Origin: Planomicrobium sp. CPCC 101079
GTDB lineage: Bacteria > Bacillota > Bacilli > Bacillales_A > Planococcaceae
Length of the DNA stretch: 64,000 nucleotides
Direction of reading: 5' to 3'
Assembly: GCF_007859275.1 (NCBI RefSeq)
Contig: NZ_VOHC01000005.1
Span: 20,525 to 84,524 of the forward strand
The notes beneath the pieces are model-generated. The model saw nothing but the letters and a program-made list of their open reading frames with translations, did no database searches and was not told where the DNA came from. The position numbers and the translations under genes were made by a program. Numbering within the stretch: the first letter of the stretch is position 1; every line of letters begins with the position of its first letter. Shown here in pieces: positions 60,366 through 64,000 of the stretch.

Positions 60366-60494
60366 TTCATGAAGTTTAGTGGGTTTTACATAGAGTATCG
60401 GGGCGGCTACATGAACTCCTGGAGTCTTTAGATGACAAACCAAGCTTTCTACATGAACTCTTCCTAGTTCTACATAACTTTCCCAAAAAAGCCT
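60366..60494 (-). repeat. Six-unit 21-bp TACATGAA array (array D)
   Basis: Cores CATGAAG, CATAGAG, CATGAAC, GATGACA, CATGAAC and CATAACT start near 60369, 60390, 60411, 60432, 60453 and 60474, 21 bp apart. Same orientation as array C. Confidence 0.8.
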
Positions 60495-60532
60495 CGTTCC
60501 AAAATTAAAATTCACCAACAATAAGGAAGGTG

Positions 60533-60560
60533 TTCGCCTTGGCGAACAGCCCTTTTCTTT
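60533..60560 (+). other. Short hairpin after array D
   Basis: GTTCGCC pairs with GGCGAAC across two bases, then CAGCCCTTTTC. It is like the hairpin at 59754. Confidence 0.45.
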
Positions 60561-60602
60561 GATGCCGCTTAAAGAAGGCGCGATTAGGTTGGAAAATTTT
60601 CT

Positions 60603-60690
60603 TCATGAAATTTTCAAGGCCTTACATGAACCCCCAAGCCCTCTACATGACAAATCCATGTTTCTGCGTAAACAACTCCGCATTTTCTGC
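60603..60690 (-). repeat. Four-unit 21-bp TACATGAA array (array E)
   Basis: Cores CATGAAA, CATGAAC, CATGACA and a degenerate CGTAAAC are 21 bp apart from about 60606. This and array D fill most of the 432-bp gap; no gene was seen. Confidence 0.7.
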
Positions 60691-60729
60691 GCCAAAACTG
60701 GGTATAGCAAGCAAAAGGGGTGCATACGA

Positions 60730-61176
60730 ATGGCATTTGACTATGATTTGGATTATGAGAGCTTGGATTTGCGAAAACATCCGGAGCTGTACCGGGTGGG
60801 CAAAGGCGAGCAGGGAGTGCTGCTTGTAGAGCCGTATAAGAGTGAGATTTTGCCGCATTGGCGTTTCAAGACACCGGAGATTGCGCAGGAGTCGTGCGAC
60901 AAGATTTATGAGATGTTTGAAGAATACCGAAAACAGGACGATTTTGTGGGAATGGATATGGCGCGCAAGTTTATCCAGATGGGCTATACGCGCGCGCGGC
61001 GCTATACGAATTACAAAGGCGGCCGCAAATACAACGAGGACGGCACGATTAAGGAGCGCAATATTGATCCGGTGAAAGCGGAGTCGGCGGCAATCTTCAA
61101 AAAAAAGTGGGACGAGATCCGGGAAGACCAGGATTATTTGGCGCGCAAGAAAAAGCATCAAAAAGAATTTGGATGA
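60730..61176 (+). CDS. DUF4385 protein
   Basis: This 148-residue soluble protein begins MAFDYDLDYESLDLRKHPELY and includes VGKGEQGVLLVEPYKSEILP, HWRFKTPEIAQESCDKIYEMF, MGYTRARRYTNYKGGRKY and a lysine-rich C-terminus. This pattern fits DUF4385. Length is normal. The start at 60730 has AAGGGGTG about eight bases upstream; the open frame farther back runs through array E and is an artefact. Function unknown. Confidence 0.82.
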   Translation: MAFDYDLDYESLDLRKHPELYRVGKGEQGVLLVEPYKSEILPHWRFKTPEIAQESCDKIYEMFEEYRKQDDFVGMDMARKFIQMGYTRARRYTNYKGGRKYNEDGTIKERNIDPVKAESAAIFKKKWDEIREDQDYLARKKKHQKEFG

Positions 61177-61217
61177 AAAAATGCCCCAGCCGCAAAAGGA
61201 CTGGGGCATTTCGCTTT
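61175..61217. terminator. Bidirectional terminator
   Basis: ATGCCCCAG pairs with CTGGGGCAT between two converging genes, with A- and T-rich flanks. Confidence 0.82.
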
Positions 61218-61726
61218 TAGTGGAGCGTATACGCCATCATGATATCGTCGCTATAAGAGCCGTCTTCATATTTAATCTGATTGCGCTGTCTGCCTTCTTC
61301 GACAAAGCCCAACCGCTGGTAGACATTAATGGCCCTTTCATTAACCGAAACAACGCCTAAGCAGATTTTCTCCAAACCATCCTGCTGCTTGGCCCAATCA
61401 ATCAGAAACTTGATCAGCTGGGAACCGATGCCCTGGTTTCTATAGCCATCTTTAATGCCCATCCCCATAGATCCGGCATGATTCAACCGGGTGTATTCAT
61501 ACCGTTTGAAAACAAGATAGCCGACCACTTCTCCTTCAGCTTCATATACCGCAAACAAATTGCCTTTCGCAAGGGTCTTTTCGATTTTTTCTTTTTCTTC
61601 ATTGAGGTTGTAGGACAACTCTTCCGGAGAAGAAATAAAAAACCTGGTCGTCTCCTCCGACAGGGTTATATCGCTGTTAATGTCCATAATTGCTTCTGCA
61701 TCAAATCCATTCGCAAACCTGATCAT
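61217..61726 (-). CDS. GNAT acetyltransferase
   Basis: This 169-residue N-acetyltransferase begins MIRFANGFDAEAIMDIN. Its acetyl-CoA loop is GMGIKDGYRNQGIGSQLIKF (RNQGIG) and the C-terminal part is RAINVYQRLGFVEEGRQRNQ. It resembles YhhY/PhnO-type enzymes. A ribosome site with AAAGCATGATC is weak; the ATG at 61726 is the first good Met. Converges with the DUF4385 gene. Confidence 0.86.
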   Translation of the reverse strand: MIRFANGFDAEAIMDINSDITLSEETTRFFISSPEELSYNLNEEKEKIEKTLAKGNLFAVYEAEGEVVGYLVFKRYEYTRLNHAGSMGMGIKDGYRNQGIGSQLIKFLIDWAKQQDGLEKICLGVVSVNERAINVYQRLGFVEEGRQRNQIKYEDGSYSDDIMMAYTLH

Positions 61727-61867
61727 GCTTTCACCACTTGTCTTTTTTATTAAGAGTATACATGAAATTATTTAGGGAGGCTAAAAATAAAGTGCATTCT
61801 ACTGCAAGATGAATTAAAATTATCATAACAATTTGAATTCTTTTTTTGTCAGCGGAGGTTGCGGTTA

Positions 61868-62296
61868 ATGATTAGTCCAGAGAAGAAAATGGTTGCGGAA
61901 AGATGGTTTCATGAGTATTTTACGCAAGGAAATGTCGAGGTCATCGATGAATTGACGACAGAGGATTTTGTTTACCATTCACGAATCGGCGACAATCCAA
62001 GGGAAACGATGAAGCGTTTTATGGAGTGGTACCGGTCGGTTTTCCATGACGATGAGTGGGAATTGAATGATTTCATCGAGCAAGAAAACAAGCTGGCGGT
62101 CCGCTATACGGGCTGGATGACGTATAAAGGCGGCTGGTTTGATATTCCAGCGAACGATCAGCGGGTGAAAGAAACAGGCATGATGATTTTTCTGTTCGAA
62201 GGTGGACGTGTGAAAGAACTGTGGTGCGAAAACAGCGACGCCGCGATTTTGAACGAGCTGGGTGCTTTTAAGAAAGATACGCACGAGGTGTTTTGA
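61868..62296 (+). CDS. SnoaL-like ester cyclase-family protein
   Basis: This 142-residue protein has the NTF2/SnoaL fold pattern: WFHEYFTQGNVEVIDELTTE, HDDEWELNDFIEQENKLAVR and VKETGMMIFLFEGGRVKELW. Members act as polyketide cyclases, but many have unknown substrates. The start at 61868 follows GCGGAGGTTGC. It overlaps or adjoins the next GNAT gene by a few bases, with the asparaginase gene following, so these three form an operon. Confidence 0.8.
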   Translation: MISPEKKMVAERWFHEYFTQGNVEVIDELTTEDFVYHSRIGDNPRETMKRFMEWYRSVFHDDEWELNDFIEQENKLAVRYTGWMTYKGGWFDIPANDQRVKETGMMIFLFEGGRVKELWCENSDAAILNELGAFKKDTHEVF

Positions 62297-62298
62297 CG

Positions 62299-62835
62299 AT
62301 GGAAATTGTCAAAGCAGGCCCACAGCATGTCCAAGGCATCATCGATGTATGCGCTGCCGGATACTGGGCGACTTACAGCGAAACGCACAGCAAGGAGTAC
62401 ATCGAACGCGTCATTGATGAGTTCTACAACCGCGAACGCGTTTTAAGTGAAGTAACGGACACCAACCGGAATTGGGGCGGCTATTTCGTCGCGCTAGATG
62501 GCGGCGAAGTCGTCGGCGCTGGAGGCGGAGGGATGAACGGGGAGGGTTCGGGTGAAGTGTTCGTGCTGTACCTGAAGCCCGACCGGCGCAATGAAGGAAT
62601 CGGAACGCGGCTATTGGATGCGATCACGAAGCAGCAGAAAGAAGAATTTGGCGCTCATGAACAATGGGTGTCGGTAGGGAAAGGCAACCAAAAAGGCATT
62701 CCGTTTTACGAAGCAAAAGGCTTTGCCTTCCAACAAGAACAGCAGGGATACGGAAATAGTAAAGGTGAAAATTACATTTCGCTGAGGTACTATCGGAACT
62801 TAGCTGGAAATAAAAAAGAAGAGGTGGCCCGATGA
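62299..62835 (+). CDS. GNAT acetyltransferase
   Basis: This 178-residue N-acetyltransferase has MEIVKAGPQHVQGIIDVC, the acetyl-CoA loop VLYLKPDRRNEGIGTRLLDA, and a C-terminal QKGIPFYEAKGFAFQQE. The ATG at 62299 starts two bases after the upstream stop; a TTG slightly earlier is possible. It overlaps the asparaginase start by four bases (ATGA), showing translational coupling. Confidence 0.86.
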   Translation: MEIVKAGPQHVQGIIDVCAAGYWATYSETHSKEYIERVIDEFYNRERVLSEVTDTNRNWGGYFVALDGGEVVGAGGGGMNGEGSGEVFVLYLKPDRRNEGIGTRLLDAITKQQKEEFGAHEQWVSVGKGNQKGIPFYEAKGFAFQQEQQGYGNSKGENYISLRYYRNLAGNKKEEVAR

Positions 62836-63857
62836 CAGGAGAAAAAGTGGTGGAAGTTACAAGAGGCGCGCTTGTGGAAAGTCTGCATAGAGGCCATGTC
62901 GCGGTGGCCAATGCGAAAAACGGATTGCTGTACAGCTTGGGCGACCCGCAAAAAGTGATTTACGCCCGTTCGTCCATGAAGCCGCTGCAAGCGATTCCGC
63001 TTGTGGAAACAGGCGCGGCTGATCGTTACCGGTTTGATAACGCGGACATATCGCTGGCGTGCGCCTCGCATAACGGGGAAGACCAGCATACCGAGCGGGT
63101 GCAGGCCATCTTGACAAGAACGGGACTGGCGATCGGCGATCTCCGATGCGGCACGCACAACCCGAAATGGGAAGCGGCATATGAAGCGCTCATCAAATCA
63201 GGCGAACCGCTTACGGCGGTTTACAACAACTGTTCCGGGAAACACAGCGGGATGCTTGCGACCGCAAAGCATATGAATGAATCGACCGAAGACTACTACA
63301 AACTCGGCCATCCGGTACAGCAGCGCATCTTAGAAGCAATCAGTGATTTGACGGAAGTGCCGGCGGATAAAATCGTCATCGGCGTTGATGGCTGCGGCGT
63401 ACCGGTACACGGTGTGCCGATTGAAAACTTGGCGCTCAGCTTTGCGAAAATGGCAGATCCAAGCAGCTTGCCGGAAAAACGCCGGGCTGCGGTCCAGAGA
63501 ATCACAACAGCAATGGCGGCAGAACCGGAGATGGTCGGCGGTACGGACCGATTTTGCACAGACTTCATGCGCGTAATGGGTGGCCGCATGTTCGCCAAAG
63601 CGGGAGCAGAAGGCGTTTACTGCATCGGGGACAAAGAAACAGGTCTCGGCATCGCATTGAAAATCGAAGACGGCAATGCGCGGGCAACATCAGCGGTCGC
63701 GGTTGAAGTGCTGTCACAGCTTGGATTGTTGTCGGAGGTACAAAAAGAGCAATTGCGAAACTACCATTACCCATCGCTTGAAAACGCGCGAAAAGAGAAA
63801 ATTGGCGAGTTAAGCCCTGCGTTTACATTGAAAGAAAACATTGCTGCGTCTATCTGA
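62832..63857 (+). CDS. Asparaginase II-family protein
   Basis: This 341-residue protein is of the asparaginase II (Rhizobium-type) family, unrelated to E. coli AnsA/B. Visible features are YARSSMKPLQAIPLVETGAA, SLACASHNGEDQHTERV, NNCSGKHSGMLATAKH, and DGCGVPVHGVPIENLAL. SSMKP and NCSGKHSGM carry the active-site Ser and Lys residues. It hydrolyses L-asparagine, perhaps other amides. GGTGGCCC lies before the ATG, and it is coupled to the GNAT gene. Confidence 0.86.
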   Translation: MTGEKVVEVTRGALVESLHRGHVAVANAKNGLLYSLGDPQKVIYARSSMKPLQAIPLVETGAADRYRFDNADISLACASHNGEDQHTERVQAILTRTGLAIGDLRCGTHNPKWEAAYEALIKSGEPLTAVYNNCSGKHSGMLATAKHMNESTEDYYKLGHPVQQRILEAISDLTEVPADKIVIGVDGCGVPVHGVPIENLALSFAKMADPSSLPEKRRAAVQRITTAMAAEPEMVGGTDRFCTDFMRVMGGRMFAKAGAEGVYCIGDKETGLGIALKIEDGNARATSAVAVEVLSQLGLLSEVQKEQLRNYHYPSLENARKEKIGELSPAFTLKENIAASI

Positions 63858-63873
63858 AAAAACAGCCGTCAAA

Positions 63874-64000
63874 TGAACTGCACCGAAATTGTTAGACACA
63901 ACTAACAATGGAGGTGCAGTTTTTCTATGACGAAATTTACGATTGAAAAGAAGGTACGGGCTGTTCGCGATTATTTAGCTGGCCACGAGTCGAAAAAACA
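63874..64000 (+). mobile_element. IS3-family (IS150-like group) insertion sequence, left end, cut by window
   Basis: The segment starts with TGAACTGCACCGAAATTGT, like IS150-group ends. AACTGCACC pairs with GGTGCAGTT and TTGTTAG with CTAACAA (63876-63921). The resulting hairpin ends in TTTTT just before the transposase start. Confidence 0.8.
63927..64000 (+). CDS. IS3-family transposase OrfA, N-terminal fragment
   Basis: The window holds the first 24 codons, MTKFTIEKKVRAVRDYLAGH followed by ESKK. This is typical of IS3/IS150 OrfA, which has a helix-turn-helix for binding the element ends. The ATG at 63927 is preceded by GGAGGTGC. The gene continues past 64000, where OrfB would follow by frameshift. 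Confidence 0.78.
   Translation, partial: MTKFTIEKKVRAVRDYLAGHESKK

Overview
The window looks like a chromosomal segment of a low-to-moderate GC Gram-positive (Bacillota). Strong AGGAGG-type ribosome sites, TTG starts, PTS/HPr logic, XylR-, FrlD-, MurPQR- and NagABR-type genes and Bacillus-like promoters all point there. The gene set would suit Planococcaceae (for example Planococcus), but that is an inference from gene content. The segment is mainly a carbohydrate and cell-wall-sugar utilisation region, followed by ordinary housekeeping and accessory genes. It ends inside the left end of an IS3-family insertion sequence. Starts and stops were read by eye, and start codons were re-chosen by ribosome site where upstream extensions looked artefactual.

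Layout: (1) 1-3.2 kb, tail of a fructoselysine-type (frl) cluster: ABC permease, FrlD-like kinase, GntR regulator, HAD phosphatase. (2) 3.3-4.9 kb, two poorly characterised proteins. (3) 5-15.2 kb, a xylose/xylo-oligosaccharide regulon: GH43 xylosidase, XylR, a three-gene ABC importer without its ATPase, a YesL-type protein, xylA and xylB. Three promoters each carry a XylR-like palindrome at the -35 and a cre-like site. (4) 15.3-23.6 kb, oxidoreductases (aldo/keto reductase, luciferase-like, CurA-like, SDR, aldehyde dehydrogenase) and RtcB.

(5) 23.7-42.8 kb, an unusually complete peptidoglycan-sugar salvage locus. It holds a cytosolic set (MurK-like kinase, serine hydrolase, NagZ), MurR, MurQ, MurP and MupG, a secreted set (AmiE-like, NagZ, NamZ), then a GlcNAc PTS transporter, NagA, NagB, NagR and HPr. 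Muropeptides would be trimmed outside the cell, MurNAc-GlcNAc and GlcNAc imported by PTS, split by MupG/MurQ, and fed through NagA/NagB to fructose-6-phosphate. (6) 43.2-51.2 kb, an ascorbate-type PTS with its own PRD regulator, a phosphotriesterase-like lactonase, a creatininase-family amidohydrolase and a SIS isomerase. A structured-RNA candidate and a second MurK-like kinase follow. The substrate is unknown.

(7) 51.2-63.9 kb, mixed genes: VTT membrane protein, Cys-rich copper-binding protein, GNAT acetyltransferases, DUF402, PAP2 phosphatase, methyltransferase, GH3 beta-glucosidase, ornithine-cyclodeaminase-like protein, DUF4385 and asparaginase II.

Two non-coding repeat families stand out. 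One is degenerate arrays with an exact or near-exact 21-bp period and a TTCATGTA core, found in several intergenic gaps. The other is a tandem ~124-bp hairpin element after murP, whose arms differ between copies but still pair.
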